This document shows positions 6,788 to 15,860 of a DNA stretch of 64,000 nucleotides, one piece after another; positions within the stretch are counted from its first letter, which is position 1; every line of letters begins with the position of its first letter. The notes below the pieces were generated by a model. That model made no database searches. It had not been told where the DNA came from and worked only from the letters and a program-made list of their open reading frames with translations. The position numbers were made by a program, and so were the translations under genes. Origin of the DNA: Longitalea luteola (GTDB lineage Bacteria; Bacteroidota; Bacteroidia; Chitinophagales; Chitinophagaceae); NCBI RefSeq assembly GCF_017356035.1, contig NZ_JAFIQX010000003.1:248001-312000 (forward strand), in the 5' to 3' direction.

Positions 6788-7753
6788 ATGACAGCTGAGC
6801 AGATCACGTTTTTGACTTTTGGATGTTTATTAATCTTGGCATTGGCTTTTGACCTGGGATTACTGAGTAAAAAAGGTTCCCACATAACCATAAAAAAAGC
6901 TATATGGCAGACAGCCTTCTGGGTGACACTGGCCCTGCTTTTCTTTGGTTTCTTATGGATCGAGAACGGCCATGAAATTGCCATTAGTTATGTGAGCGCT
7001 TACCTGATGGAGTGGTCGCTAAGCATTGATAATATCTTCGTATTCATCCTGATCTTCGGTTTTTTCAAGGTCAAGGAGAAATTTTACGGGCGCGTGCTCC
7101 TGATCGGCATCCTGATGGCCATTTTCTTCAGAATTATATTTATTTCCATAGGTATCGGTCTTGTAAAGCAATTCCACTGGATCTTATACATCTTCGGAGC
7201 CGTTTTGGTGTACACCGGGATCTCCATGTTCCGGGCGAAACACGATGAAGAGGCCGACCTCGAAAATAACCGGGTGTACCGGTTGCTGAAACGCGTGCTG
7301 CCCCTCACCACGGATGACGGCGGTGGAAAATGGACCACGCGGATCAATGGCAAAAAATTTTACACCAGTCTGTTCGTGGTAGTAGTGATGCTGGCCACCA
7401 CCGATATTGTTTTTGCCCTGGATTCCATTCCGGCGGTATTTGCTATTTCGCCGGAACCGCTGGTGGTGTATACTTCCAACATCTTTGCCGTACTGGGTTT
7501 GCGCTCCCTGTTCTTTTTGCTGAAAGGCGCTGCCAATAAATTTGCCCATCTACAACAGGGTATTGCCATCGTTTTGATCTTTATCGGTCTAAAAATGCTG
7601 GTTGAATATTTTCATGTTGAAATCCCGGTTTATATTTCCCTGCTGGTGATCGTAACCTGCATTGTTGCTTCTATAATTTATTCTATCAACGTAAGTAACC
7701 GCGCCCTTGAAACCAAACCAACAGATGCAGGCATAGACCGGGAAATTCACTGA
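6788..7753 (+). CDS. TerC/Alx-family integral membrane protein
   Basis: A 321-residue protein with about nine membrane helices. The family signature SLSIDNIFVFILIFGFF stands in the third helix and a second acidic motif, DIVFALDSIPAVFAI, in a later one; these paired acidic residues are thought to bind metal. TerC/Alx proteins are linked to tellurite resistance and, in several bacteria, to manganese export. The start is set by the -7 box at 6761-6768. The gene is 13 bp upstream of murF-alr and is probably co-transcribed with it. A second, differently built TerC protein is encoded at 53.4 kb. Confidence 0.9.
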   Translation: MTAEQITFLTFGCLLILALAFDLGLLSKKGSHITIKKAIWQTAFWVTLALLFFGFLWIENGHEIAISYVSAYLMEWSLSIDNIFVFILIFGFFKVKEKFYGRVLLIGILMAIFFRIIFISIGIGLVKQFHWILYIFGAVLVYTGISMFRAKHDEEADLENNRVYRLLKRVLPLTTDDGGGKWTTRINGKKFYTSLFVVVVMLATTDIVFALDSIPAVFAISPEPLVVYTSNIFAVLGLRSLFFLLKGAANKFAHLQQGIAIVLIFIGLKMLVEYFHVEIPVYISLLVIVTCIVASIIYSINVSNRALETKPTDAGIDREIH

Positions 7754-7766
7754 TCAAATTAACCGG

Positions 7767-10262
7767 GTGAAATACTTTATTGACAATATTGCTTCCATTA
7801 TCAAGGGGCAGTGGCTGGCTCAGCACGACAATTCCTTAATAGAACAATTGCTGATCGACAGCCGCAAGCTGATCTTTCCGCACACTTCCTTGTTCTTTGC
7901 CCTGAAAGGGCCGCGCCGCGATGGCCATTCCTTTATTACGCAACTCTATAAAAAAGGCGTTCGCAATTTTGTGGTGAGCGAAGCGGTGGATATTACGCAG
8001 TTATCCGAAGCCAATATTATACAGGTCACCGATCCATTGCAGGCATTGCAAACCCTGGTGGCCTGGCACCGCAAACAATTCAATTTGCCGGTGATAGGCA
8101 TTACAGGTAGCAATGGAAAGACCATTGTAAAAGAATGGCTGAACCAGTTGCTGGATAAACGGTACACTATCATCAGGAGCCCCAAAAGCTATAATTCGCA
8201 AATTGGCGTACCGCTGAGTGTTTGGCCGCTCAATGAACAGCACGAACTGGCCATCTTTGAAGCCGGTATTTCGCAGCCCGGTGAAATGGAACAGCTGCAG
8301 AAGATCATTCAGCCCACCATTGGCATTTTTACCAATATTGGCGAAGCGCACAGCGAAGGCTTTGTGAACCTGCGGCAAAAAGTGAATGAGAAGCTGCAAC
8401 TCTTCAGGCATGTGCAAACACTGGTGTATTGCCAGGATGATCACGACATTAACAGCGGGGTGGCTGCCTTATGGCAACAGCTGCCCAACAATAAACGTTT
8501 TGAGATCTTCAGCTGGAGTATGGTGACGGAAGCCACCCTGCAGATCAGGCAGGTGGTAAAAGAAAATGGAAAGACCACCATTACCGCCATTTACCAGCAA
8601 GAAGAGATCAGTATTGTAATTCCCTTCACCGATAACGCTTCCCTCGAGAATGCCATTCATTGCTGGTGCGTGCTGCTGCATCTGCAGGTTCCGCAGGAAA
8701 TGATCAAACAGGAAATGGAACTGCTGGGACCGGTGGCCATGCGGCTGGAACTGAAAAAAGGCATTAACAATTGTTCCATCATCAACGACAGTTACAGCGC
8801 CGACCTGAGTTCATTTACCATCGCTTTGGATTTTTTAAGCCAGCAGGAACAGCATGGCCGCAAAACGGTCATTCTCTCCGATATCTTACAAAGCGGAAGA
8901 TCGGAAAAAGACCTGTATGCCGAAGTTGCGCGGCTATTGCAGCAACGCCAGGTGAACAGGTTGATAGGCATTGGCGAACGCATCTCACATCACCCGGCGG
9001 TTTTCCAGGCGGCTGGTATTCCCGAAATGGCGTTTTATTCGTCGGTAGACGCATTCATAAAAGAGCTCAAGAATCATATTCCCTTTAAGGACGAGACCAT
9101 TCTGTTAAAAGGCGCCCGCATTTTTGAATTGGAACAGATCGACCGGCTGTTACAGCAGAAAGTACATCAGACGGTACTTGAAATAGACCTTACGGCCGTA
9201 GCTCATAACCTGAAGCAGTATCAGCAGCTGCTGCAACCGGCTACCCGCATCATGGCCATGGTGAAAGCGTTTTCGTATGGCAGCGGTAGTTATGAGATCG
9301 CCAATGCGCTGCAGTTCCACCGGGTCGATTACCTGGCGGTGGCCTATGCCGATGAAGGCGTTGAATTGCGAAAGGCAGGTATTAATCTGCCCATCATGGT
9401 AATGAACCCCGAGGAATCAACGTTCGATGTGCTGGTACAATACAACCTGGAGCCCGACCTGTATTCGCCCGGCATCCTGGCATTGTTTGAAGATTTTGTT
9501 AAAAAGCAGGGCATTCAGCAGTTCCCTGTCCATATTGAACTGGAAACGGGCATGAACCGCCTGGGATTTTCCCTGGCTGAATTGCCTGCCGTAATACAAT
9601 CATTGCGCACGCCATTGTTTAAAGTGCAAACTGTGTTTACGCATCTGGCATCGAGCGAAGACCCGCAACACGATGCTTACACGGATCAGCAAGGTGCTTT
9701 ATATATGCAAATGGTTGAGCAGCTGCAGTCCGTTCTTAACTATCCGTTCATCAGGCATATAGTGAATACGGCCGGTATCATCCGTCATCCCCAATGGCAC
9801 CTGGATATGGTGCGCCTGGGTATTGGCCTGTACGGCGGCGACAGCAGCGGAGAAGGCGGTTTGGACCTGCGCGAGGTTTCTACCCTTAAATCGACCATTG
9901 CGCAGATAAAAGAGCTGAAAGAAGGGGAAACGGTGAGCTATGGCCGGAGAGGCGTGGTAACCAGTGATGCGCGGATTGCAACTGTGCGCATTGGTTATGC
10001 CGATGGTTATCCGCGGCTGTTGGGTAATGGCGCCGGAAAAATGCTGGTGAATGGGCACCTGGCACCTGTTATAGGATCTGTGTGTATGGATATGACGATG
10101 ATTGATATTACTAATATTTCACATGTTCATGAAGGCGATGAAGTGATCATTTTTGGCGGCGCATTACCGGTGAAACAGGTAGCCCATTGGGCGCAAACCA
10201 TTCCGTATGAACTGCTTGCCGGCATCTCGCACCGGGTAAAACGAATCTATTTTGAAGAGTAG
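7767..10262 (+). CDS. Bifunctional UDP-MurNAc-tripeptide D-Ala-D-Ala ligase / alanine racemase
   Basis: An 831-residue fusion of two peptidoglycan precursor enzymes. Residues 1-~465 are MurF: ATP-binding loop GITGSNGKTIVKEW (G114-T119), then the Mur central and C-terminal domains. It adds D-Ala-D-Ala to UDP-MurNAc-tripeptide. Residues ~470-831 are alanine racemase: LEIDLTAVAHNL opens the barrel, the PLP lysine is K500 in MVKAFSYGSG, and IRHPQWHLDMVRLGIGLYG and SVCMDMTMIDIT are also typical. It makes the D-alanine used by the ligase system. The fusion is well known in Bacteroidota. Translation starts at GTG 7767, 13 bp after terC. A 15-bp perfect hairpin follows the gene. Confidence 0.95.
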   Translation: MKYFIDNIASIIKGQWLAQHDNSLIEQLLIDSRKLIFPHTSLFFALKGPRRDGHSFITQLYKKGVRNFVVSEAVDITQLSEANIIQVTDPLQALQTLVAWHRKQFNLPVIGITGSNGKTIVKEWLNQLLDKRYTIIRSPKSYNSQIGVPLSVWPLNEQHELAIFEAGISQPGEMEQLQKIIQPTIGIFTNIGEAHSEGFVNLRQKVNEKLQLFRHVQTLVYCQDDHDINSGVAALWQQLPNNKRFEIFSWSMVTEATLQIRQVVKENGKTTITAIYQQEEISIVIPFTDNASLENAIHCWCVLLHLQVPQEMIKQEMELLGPVAMRLELKKGINNCSIINDSYSADLSSFTIALDFLSQQEQHGRKTVILSDILQSGRSEKDLYAEVARLLQQRQVNRLIGIGERISHHPAVFQAAGIPEMAFYSSVDAFIKELKNHIPFKDETILLKGARIFELEQIDRLLQQKVHQTVLEIDLTAVAHNLKQYQQLLQPATRIMAMVKAFSYGSGSYEIANALQFHRVDYLAVAYADEGVELRKAGINLPIMVMNPEESTFDVLVQYNLEPDLYSPGILALFEDFVKKQGIQQFPVHIELETGMNRLGFSLAELPAVIQSLRTPLFKVQTVFTHLASSEDPQHDAYTDQQGALYMQMVEQLQSVLNYPFIRHIVNTAGIIRHPQWHLDMVRLGIGLYGGDSSGEGGLDLREVSTLKSTIAQIKELKEGETVSYGRRGVVTSDARIATVRIGYADGYPRLLGNGAGKMLVNGHLAPVIGSVCMDMTMIDITNISHVHEGDEVIIFGGALPVKQVAHWAQTIPYELLAGISHRVKRIYFEE

Positions 10263-10355
10263 TGCAACCTGTAAGGTCCATCCCGGGGTTTTATTGAGTT
10301 AGAAAAGTCCGCTGCACCAGGCAGGTCGGTTCACCGTAACAGCCGCTCATCAAAA

Positions 10356-10407
10356 AGGTATGCCACACTTGCCTGGCGGCGCTAGCGAAAGTGTGGCATA
10401 CCTCTTT
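10356..10407 (+). terminator. Terminator of the terC-murF/alr unit
   Basis: A perfect 15-bp stem (10356-10370 with 10389-10403, AGGTATGCCACACTT) has an 18-nt loop and is followed by CTTTAAA. The T tract is short. Confidence 0.65.
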
Positions 10408-10415
10408 AAAAACCT

Positions 10416-10423
10416 TATCTTTG
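10416..10423 (+). promoter_or_regulatory. Promoter -7 box of lspA
   Basis: TATCTTTG matches TAnnTTTG and lies 19 bp upstream of the lspA GTG start. Confidence 0.65.
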
Positions 10424-10442
10424 GAAACTAAATTTTAGCATA

Positions 10443-11135
10443 GTGAAGATCAGAACTGTAGTCCTTTTAATACTGGCAATCATTATCGCCGACCAGGCTT
10501 TAAAAATATGGGTGAAAACCAGCATGAATTACGGCGAGCAGATCTTTTTGCTTGGCAGGTCGTTACGGCTGTATTTTATAGAGAACGAAGGAATGGCCTG
10601 GGGCTGGAAGTTCGGTGGCGAATGGGGTAAACTGGCGTTGACCATCTTTCGATTGATCGCCGTGATCTTTGGCGTTTATTATATCCGCAGTATTATACAA
10701 AAGAGATATCACCCGGGTTTTATTATCTGCGTATCGATGATCTTTGCCGGCGCACTCGGCAACCTGATCGATAGTATGTTCTACGGCATGATCTTCTCCC
10801 GCAGTGATGATGGATTACCACTGGCGCAAATGTTCCCAGCCGGTGGCGGTTATGCCGGTTTTCTGCATGGCAAAGTAGTGGACATGATCTATGCTCCCAT
10901 CATTGAGAATAAGGTCTTACCTGCATGGATACCTTTTTGGGGCGGTGAGCGGTTCACTTTCTTTTCACCCATCTTTAATATAGCCGATGCTTCTATTTCA
11001 GTAGGTGTTATTGCTATCCTGGTGTTCCAGAAAAGATTTTTCAGGAAAGAAATAATGGAAGGATCGGAAGCTCCGGTGAACATTAAGAAAGATGATCCCT
11101 TGAAAGATCCCGTGAAGGTTTATAGTGATCAGTAA
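10443..11135 (+). CDS. lspA: Lipoprotein signal peptidase (signal peptidase II)
   Basis: A 230-residue aspartyl protease of the inner membrane that cleaves the signal peptide of lipidated prolipoproteins. Four membrane helices are visible. The conserved elements are ADQALKIWVK in helix 1, the first catalytic aspartate D110 in GALGNLIDS, and the second, D182, in FNIADASISVG. The stretch between them (~112-170) is longer than in E. coli, as is usual in Bacteroidota. The C-terminal ~35 residues are polar and probably cytoplasmic. GTG is the start; a -7 box lies 19 bp upstream. A terminator follows 25 bp after the stop, so the gene is probably transcribed alone. Confidence 0.94.
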   Translation: MKIRTVVLLILAIIIADQALKIWVKTSMNYGEQIFLLGRSLRLYFIENEGMAWGWKFGGEWGKLALTIFRLIAVIFGVYYIRSIIQKRYHPGFIICVSMIFAGALGNLIDSMFYGMIFSRSDDGLPLAQMFPAGGGYAGFLHGKVVDMIYAPIIENKVLPAWIPFWGGERFTFFSPIFNIADASISVGVIAILVFQKRFFRKEIMEGSEAPVNIKKDDPLKDPVKVYSDQ

Positions 11136-11160
11136 GAATAAATAAAGAACTATCAATAAA

Positions 11161-11195
11161 AAAATGTCGGGGTGAAATTACCTCGACATTTTTGT
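11161..11195 (+). terminator. Terminator of lspA
   Basis: A 10-bp stem (ATGTCGGGGT with ACCTCGACAT, one G-U pair) is followed by TTTTTGTTTT. Confidence 0.8.
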
Positions 11196-11224
11196 TTTAT
11201 AAGCCAGCAGTGGAAGTCGTCAAT

Positions 11225-11321
11225 TGTACGAAGTACGAAGACTGAGGTTAAAGAAAGAAGTAAGAGGTACGAAATACAGGATTATCTTACGTCCTACATC
11301 CTACTTCTTACTTCACATACC
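11225..11321. repeat. Two-armed word repeat between lspA and fumC (GTACGAAG / GAAGTAAG type)
   Basis: The left arm (11225-11280) repeats GTACGAAGTACGAAG and GAAGTAAGAGGTACGAAATAC. The right arm (11287-11321) carries GTCCTACATCCTACTTCTTACTTC, the reverse-complement sense of the same words. Confidence 0.7.
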
Positions 11322-11356
11322 TATTTCCGGGGACACACTTTACAAGATAGACCTCG

Positions 11357-12754
11357 TTATATCTTTCCCACCATGTCTTTAGGAACCACCCACTCGTCGA
11401 ATTGCTCGGGGGTAACATAGCCGAGTTTCACGGCCATTTCTTTGAGGGTAGTGCCTTCTTTATGTGCTTTCTGCGCGATCTCGGCAGCCTTGTAATAACC
11501 GATCCTGGTATTGAGCGAGGTCACCAGCATGAGTGAATTATCAACGTGCTTTTTGATATTTGCTTCAATAGGTTCAATACCTACAGCACATTTGTCATTG
11601 AAGCTTACACAACCATCGCCGATCAGGCGGGCGCTGTGCAGAAAGTTATAGATCATTACGGGCTTGAACACGTTCAGTTCAAAATGACCGGTGGCGCCGC
11701 CGATATTGATGGCAACATCATTACCCATTACCTGTGCAGCGATCATGGTCAATGCCTCACACTGGGTGGGGTTCACTTTACCAGGCATGATAGATGAACC
11801 GGGTTCGTTATCGGGGATGAACAATTCACCAATACCGCTGCGGGGGCCGGAAGACAACATGCGGATGTCGTTGGCGATCTTCATGAGGCTTACCGCAACT
11901 GTCTTCAAAGCACCATGGGCTTCCACGATAGCATCGTGCGCAGCCAGGGCCTCGAATTTATTTTCAGCCGTAACAAAAGGCAAACCGGTGAGGGCTGCAA
12001 TATGTTTGGCAACGTTCTCAGCATAGTTAGGCGGCGTGTTGATGCCGGTTCCTACGGCAGTACCACCCAATGCCAGTTCGCTCAGGTGCGCCAACGTATT
12101 TTTGATAGCGCGTAAACCATGATCGAGCTGTGAAACATAGCCACTGAACTCCTGGCCAACGGTAAGCGGTGTAGCATCCATAAAATGCGTACGGCCGATC
12201 TTTACCACATTCATATATTTTTTGCTTTTTTCAGCCAGGGTGTTGCGTAATTTTTCAATACCCGGAATGGTAACTTCAACCAGTATTTTATATGCCGCAA
12301 TGTGCATGGCGGTAGGGAAGGTGTCGTTCGAAGACTGCGACTTATTTACATCGTCATTCGGATGGAGGAACTTTTCTTTATCGGTCAGTTTACCACCTTT
12401 GATCAAGTGTCCGCGGTAAGCAACTACTTCATTTACGTTCATGTTGCTTTGGGTACCGGAACCGGTTTGCCAAACTACCAGGGGAAAATAGGCGTCTAAT
12501 TTGCCTTCCAGGATCTCGTCACATACCTGGCCAATTACATCGCTTTTTTCTTTGGGCAGAACACCGGCCTCAAAATTGGTAATGGCGGCTGCTTTTTTCA
12601 GGTAAGCAAATGCCCGGATGATCTCTTTCGGCATTTTATTGATATCCTGTGCAATCCTGAAATTATCAATACTGCGCTGAGTTTGTGCGCCATACAGGGC
12701 ATCGGCAGGCACCTGTACTTCTCCCATGGTATCTTTTTCTATCCGGAATTCCAT
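11357..12754 (-). CDS. fumC: Class II fumarate hydratase
   Basis: A 465-residue, cofactor-free fumarase that interconverts fumarate and malate in the TCA cycle. It begins [28 protein letters not shown], as in FumC proteins. The superfamily signature [15 protein letters not shown] is present, as are the active-site regions [14 protein letters not shown] and [15 protein letters not shown]. The longest open frame reaches 12862, but a perfect -7 box on the minus strand (12777-12770) lies inside it and fixes the ATG at 12754. The open tail upstream is therefore untranslated. It is flanked by word repeats on both sides and appears to be transcribed alone. Confidence 0.95.
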   Translation of the reverse strand: MEFRIEKDTMGEVQVPADALYGAQTQRSIDNFRIAQDINKMPKEIIRAFAYLKKAAAITNFEAGVLPKEKSDVIGQVCDEILEGKLDAYFPLVVWQTGSGTQSNMNVNEVVAYRGHLIKGGKLTDKEKFLHPNDDVNKSQSSNDTFPTAMHIAAYKILVEVTIPGIEKLRNTLAEKSKKYMNVVKIGRTHFMDATPLTVGQEFSGYVSQLDHGLRAIKNTLAHLSELALGGTAVGTGINTPPNYAENVAKHIAALTGLPFVTAENKFEALAAHDAIVEAHGALKTVAVSLMKIANDIRMLSSGPRSGIGELFIPDNEPGSSIMPGKVNPTQCEALTMIAAQVMGNDVAINIGGATGHFELNVFKPVMIYNFLHSARLIGDGCVSFNDKCAVGIEPIEANIKKHVDNSLMLVTSLNTRIGYYKAAEIAQKAHKEGTTLKEMAVKLGYVTPEQFDEWVVPKDMVGKI

Positions 12755-12769
12755 ATTGTAAAATTTGCG

Positions 12770-12777
12770 CAAAAATA
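12770..12777 (-). promoter_or_regulatory. Promoter -7 box of fumC
   Basis: TATTTTTG on the minus strand, 15 bp upstream of the fumC ATG. Confidence 0.65.
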
Positions 12778-12855
12778 CATGGTTTCGGGTTACCGGATGC
12801 CCGGTCCCGGGTTTCAATGCCCATAAATGCGTGAAGTTATCGGTGGAGATCAGCT

Positions 12856-12967
12856 GTTGCAAGTTTCAGGTTGGAGGTTACACGGCCACAAATATTTGGC
12901 ACCTCGTCAACATTCAACCCGCTGCAGGTAAAAGCCCTGAACCCTGCGACTTGTAACCTGTAACTCA
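12856..12967. repeat. Two-armed word repeat between fumC and the LacI gene (GCAAGTTTCAGGTT type)
   Basis: The left arm (12856-12884) carries GTTGCAAGTTTCAGG and GGAGGTTACA. The right arm (12935-12967) carries CCCTGCGACTTGTAACCTG and TAACTC, mostly the reverse complement. Confidence 0.7.
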
Positions 12968-13005
12968 TTAAAAGAAATAGCACCTCTTAACTGGTAGCGT
13001 TTTAC

Positions 13006-14019
13006 CTAACGAATAATGAGCTCACTTTTTAAAACAATATTTTCGTAAGGCGCTTCCTGGCGGGCGGTTTTTTTGTCGATCAGGCGGAACAGCAACTCGG
13101 TGGCGCTCACGCCCTGGTCGTAGGGAAACTGTTCTACAGAGGCCAGCGGGGGATATTCGACATACTGAGTCACCGGCACGTTGGCATAACTTACAAAACA
13201 CACGTCTTTATTGATGGTCAGTTTCTTTTGCCGGGCGTAATGGATAGCGTCGAGGGTAACATAGTCGTTAAAAGAAAGAATAGCGGTAGGCCGTTTCTTG
13301 AGCTGCATCAAAGCATCAAATGCCTTTTTAGTGCCTTCGACCGACAGATCGGTACTTACGATCAGCGATTCATCAACGGGAAGTTTATGTTTTTTATGAG
13401 CTTCGATATAACCGTCGAGCCGTTCGTTCTTCATGTTCAGCGTAGGCGGTCCCTGCAAATAGCCAATGCGTTTATGTCCTTTTTTTATCAGCCACTCCAC
13501 CGCTTCTACCGAGCTGTCGTACAAATTGCAGCTTACGGAATGAATGTCCCTGGCATCGGGCACCCGGTCGAAGAACACCACGGGAATATCGTAATTCTTC
13601 ATTTGTTCAAAGTGCTCGATGTGGGTAGTGCTGCTGCTGATAGAGGCAATGATGCCATCAACCCGGTGGTTCTTCATGCTTTCCACGAGCTTTTGCTCGC
13701 GGGCCAGGTCATCGTGGCTCTGGCCGATCAGTACAATGTAATTATGATCCATTGCTACATCTTCAATGCCGTTGATGGCGGCTGAAAAGAATTCCTCGCG
13801 CAGGTTAGGTAATACCAGTCCGATGGTAAAGGTTTTGCGCTGCTTGAAGAAGATGGCTGTCTGGTTGGGTTCATAATTAAGTTCGGCAGCCAGTTTTTTC
13901 ACCGCCATTTTGGTGCGCAGGCCAATACTCGGATGATCGTGTAGGGCACGTGATACGGTAGAGGCTGAGATATTCAGGCGGCGGGCTATTTCCTTTATGG
14001 TGGGGAGTTTCTTTTCCAT
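13006..14019 (-). CDS. LacI-family transcriptional regulator
   Basis: A 337-residue repressor-type protein. The helix-turn-helix and hinge lie at residues ~6-60 (TIKEIARRLNISASTVSRAL, then NYEPNQTA). A periplasmic-binding-protein-like sensor domain follows (residues ~62-337: IGLVLPNLREEFFSAAINGIE, DGIIASISSST, DIPVVFFDRV, GHKRIGYLQGP, AILSFNDYVTLDA). Family members bind palindromic operators and are released or recruited by a sugar or nucleoside. A perfect 12-bp palindrome, GCAAACGTTTGC, lies 46 bp upstream of its ATG beside a possible -7 box, suggesting autoregulation. No sugar-utilisation genes are adjacent, so the ligand is unknown. Confidence 0.9.
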   Translation of the reverse strand: MEKKLPTIKEIARRLNISASTVSRALHDHPSIGLRTKMAVKKLAAELNYEPNQTAIFFKQRKTFTIGLVLPNLREEFFSAAINGIEDVAMDHNYIVLIGQSHDDLAREQKLVESMKNHRVDGIIASISSSTTHIEHFEQMKNYDIPVVFFDRVPDARDIHSVSCNLYDSSVEAVEWLIKKGHKRIGYLQGPPTLNMKNERLDGYIEAHKKHKLPVDESLIVSTDLSVEGTKKAFDALMQLKKRPTAILSFNDYVTLDAIHYARQKKLTINKDVCFVSYANVPVTQYVEYPPLASVEQFPYDQGVSATELLFRLIDKKTARQEAPYENIVLKSELIIR

Positions 14020-14064
14020 AATGTATTGAACCGAAGTTAATCATTGTACCGTAACAAAGTGTAA

Positions 14065-14076
14065 GCAAACGTTTGC
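14065..14076. promoter_or_regulatory. Palindromic operator upstream of the LacI gene
   Basis: GCAAACGTTTGC is a perfect 12-bp palindrome with the central CG typical of LacI-family operators. On the minus strand it directly precedes TTACACTTTG, a probable -7 region. It is the most likely binding site for the LacI regulator itself. Confidence 0.65.
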
Positions 14077-14087
14077 GGAAAACAGGC

Positions 14088-14178
14088 CGGGTTACCAGTT
14101 ACCAGTCGCCAGTTACAGGTTGTTGCAAACAGTTTTGGTTCTCGAAATTAAGGACCCGGTAACCGGTGACTGGTAACA
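14088..14178. repeat. Two-armed word repeat (GTTACCAGT type)
   Basis: The left arm (14088-14122) repeats GGTTACCAGTTACCAGTCGCC. The right arm (14154-14178) carries CCCGGTAACCGGTGACTGGTAAC, the reverse-complement sense. They are 31 bp apart. Confidence 0.75.
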
Positions 14179-14212
14179 TTTCCATGGTTTGAAGCCGTGG
14201 CATGCTCCGAAA

Positions 14213-14989
14213 TTACTTACCTGCAAAATTTGGTTTTCTTTTTTCAAGGAAGGCATTGGTGCCTTCAATCATATCCTGGGTAGAAAAACATTCGCCGAAC
14301 AGGTTCACTTCTTCTGTAAAGCCATCTTTGGAATGATCGAACACGGCATTGGCGGCTTTGATACAACGGCCAACGGCCAGTGGCGCCCTGGTATTTACCA
14401 GTTCCAATATAGATCTGGCTTTATTCAGTAACTCATCTTGTGGCACTACATAGTTTACAAGTCCGTACTGAAGCGCAGCAGCGGCGTCGAGCATATTGCC
14501 GGTAATGAGCAGTTCAATGGCCCTGCCTTTGCCGATCAGTTGCGTGAGTCGCTGGGTGCCGCCATAACCGGGGATCAGGCCCAGGTTTACTTCCGGCTGG
14601 CCAAAACGGGCGTTGTCTGAAGCCAGTCTGAAATGACAGGCCATAGCGAGTTCACAACCGCCGCCCAATGCAAATCCGTTTACTGCGGCTATAATGGGTT
14701 TGGGGGCGTCTTCAATTTTTTTGAAAATGTACTGGCCTTTATGCGCCAGGTCCATGCCTTCATTGTGTTTCAATCCCTGGAATTCGCTGATATCGGCGCC
14801 TGCTACAAATGCTTTGGCGCCCGCACCTGTGATGATCGCCGATCGGATCGCATTATTGTTATACACTTCATCGATGGCGCTGTTTAATTCATCGAGTACG
14901 GTTTTGTTCAATGCATTCATTTTGTCGGGCCGGTTGATCGTAATGAGCAGAATAGCATTTTCTAAAGATGTAGTTATGGCAGAATACAT
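14213..14989 (-). CDS. Enoyl-CoA hydratase/isomerase family protein
   Basis: A 258-residue crotonase-fold enzyme, full length. The oxyanion-hole segments are AFVAGADISEF (~61-71) and NGFALGGGCELAMACHFRLA (~107-126). The catalytic region QPEVNLGLIPGYGGTQRLTQLIG (~136-158) keeps the glutamates of true hydratases. It most likely hydrates trans-2-enoyl-CoA in beta-oxidation or a similar acyl-CoA route in the cytoplasm. It is transcribed alone. Whether the physiological substrate is crotonyl-CoA or a longer chain cannot be told. A hairpin with a minus-strand T tract lies about 170 bp upstream. Confidence 0.9.
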   Translation of the reverse strand: MYSAITTSLENAILLITINRPDKMNALNKTVLDELNSAIDEVYNNNAIRSAIITGAGAKAFVAGADISEFQGLKHNEGMDLAHKGQYIFKKIEDAPKPIIAAVNGFALGGGCELAMACHFRLASDNARFGQPEVNLGLIPGYGGTQRLTQLIGKGRAIELLITGNMLDAAAALQYGLVNYVVPQDELLNKARSILELVNTRAPLAVGRCIKAANAVFDHSKDGFTEEVNLFGECFSTQDMIEGTNAFLEKRKPNFAGK

Positions 14990-15157
14990 GTTACAGGTTT
15001 TAATTCAATTTTCGAATTATTTTATTTACCTATCATGGTGGCACACCTGCACCAGGTTTGATGGTATTGTAAATCTAAAGTAAATAGGTGAATTTGGCCC
15101 GCCTGCGCTAAAGCTTCGGCCTTGCTTCGCCGAAGCTTCGGGAAGGCGCAGCGCGTA

Positions 15158-15187
15158 AAAAAAATGCAGCCTTTGGAAAAAGGCTGC
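15158..15187 (-). terminator. Terminator-like hairpin on the minus strand with no clear gene upstream
   Basis: The stem is GCAGCCTTT with AAAGGCTGC (15166-15174/15179-15187). Eight A before it become a U tract on the minus-strand transcript. The transcript it would end starts between about 15190 and 15400, or the hairpin is an attenuator ahead of the enoyl-CoA hydratase gene. Confidence 0.65.
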
Positions 15188-15403
15188 CTATTCTGATAAG
15201 AGAACCTGTCCTGTTAATATGTTAAGATATCTCTGGTATGGTGGGGGTGGATATCGTTTTTGTTTATTTGACCCGTCAAAAATGCAAATAAAACCGGCCC
15301 GACAAAAGCGTCTCTGGTTGTAATGTGTAAAAGGGGTGCTGAAATGTAATTATCCAATAATGAAGCGTTTCGGCGGTGACCGTCAATGTATGGCAAAGAA
15401 CCG

Positions 15404-15411
15404 TATTTTTG
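15404..15411 (+). promoter_or_regulatory. Promoter -7 box of the B12-binding subunit gene
   Basis: TATTTTTG, an exact TAnnTTTG match, lies 18 bp before the ATG at 15430. Confidence 0.65.
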
Positions 15412-15429
15412 AAGCTAAAAGTTGCTTGC

Positions 15430-15849
15430 ATGACTCAGAAAGTAAATCGCCCGTTACGGGTGCTGGTAGCTAAGGTTGGACTGGATGGGCACGACCGGGG
15501 CGCCAAGGTAATTGCTACTGCCTTGCGCGATGCCGGCATGGAAGTTATTTATACCGGACTTCGGCAAACCCCTGAAATGGTGGTCAATGCGGCCTTGCAG
15601 GAAGATGTGGACGCCATTGGAATCAGTATTCTCTCCGGGGCTCATATGACCGTTTTCCCCAAGGTGGTAGCCCTGATGAAGGAAAAAGGGATGGACGATG
15701 TATTATTAACCGGCGGCGGCATTATTCCGGAAGAAGACATGCAGCAATTAAATGCGCTGGGGGTTGGAAAATTATTTGCGCCCGGAACACCTACTACCGA
15801 GATCGCAGATTATATTGCCAACTGGGTCGTTACACATAGAAGCTTCTAA
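15430..15849 (+). CDS. Free-standing B12-binding subunit, methylmalonyl-CoA mutase type
   Basis: A 139-residue protein that is only the cobalamin-binding domain of methylmalonyl-CoA mutase. The B12-ligating motif DxHxxG is seen as VGLDGHDRG near residue 20. It is followed by [25 protein letters not shown], a serine in ISILSGAHM, and [16 protein letters not shown], the Rossmann-like fold of this class. In organisms with a split mutase, this small subunit carries adenosylcobalamin for a large catalytic subunit. No large subunit lies in the window, so the partner is encoded elsewhere. The ATG at 15430 is supported by the -7 box 18 bp upstream and by the typical start. It ends in a bidirectional terminator shared with gltX. 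Confidence 0.88.
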   Translation: MTQKVNRPLRVLVAKVGLDGHDRGAKVIATALRDAGMEVIYTGLRQTPEMVVNAALQEDVDAIGISILSGAHMTVFPKVVALMKEKGMDDVLLTGGGIIPEEDMQQLNALGVGKLFAPGTPTTEIADYIANWVVTHRSF

Positions 15850-15860
15850 CCATAATAAAG

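Larger units (their letters stand above)
14990..15429. other. 440-bp gap between divergent genes
   Basis: No supported protein gene. It holds a nested palindrome (AAGCTTCGGC at 15111-15120 with GCCGAAGCTT at 15129-15138), a minus-strand terminator-like hairpin (15158-15187) and the promoter of the B12 subunit gene. A 60-codon minus-strand frame at 15214-15396 exists, but its composition is not convincing. Confidence 0.6.

Noticed and set aside
6788-7753. Tellurite-resistance operon around terC
   Set aside because: No other ter genes are nearby; the gene is linked to murF-alr. TerC proteins occur alone in many genomes.
15214-15396. 60-codon minus-strand frame ending near a terminator
   Set aside because: There is no recognisable protein pattern and no clear -7 box. 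A small RNA would explain the terminator equally well, so I do not call a CDS.
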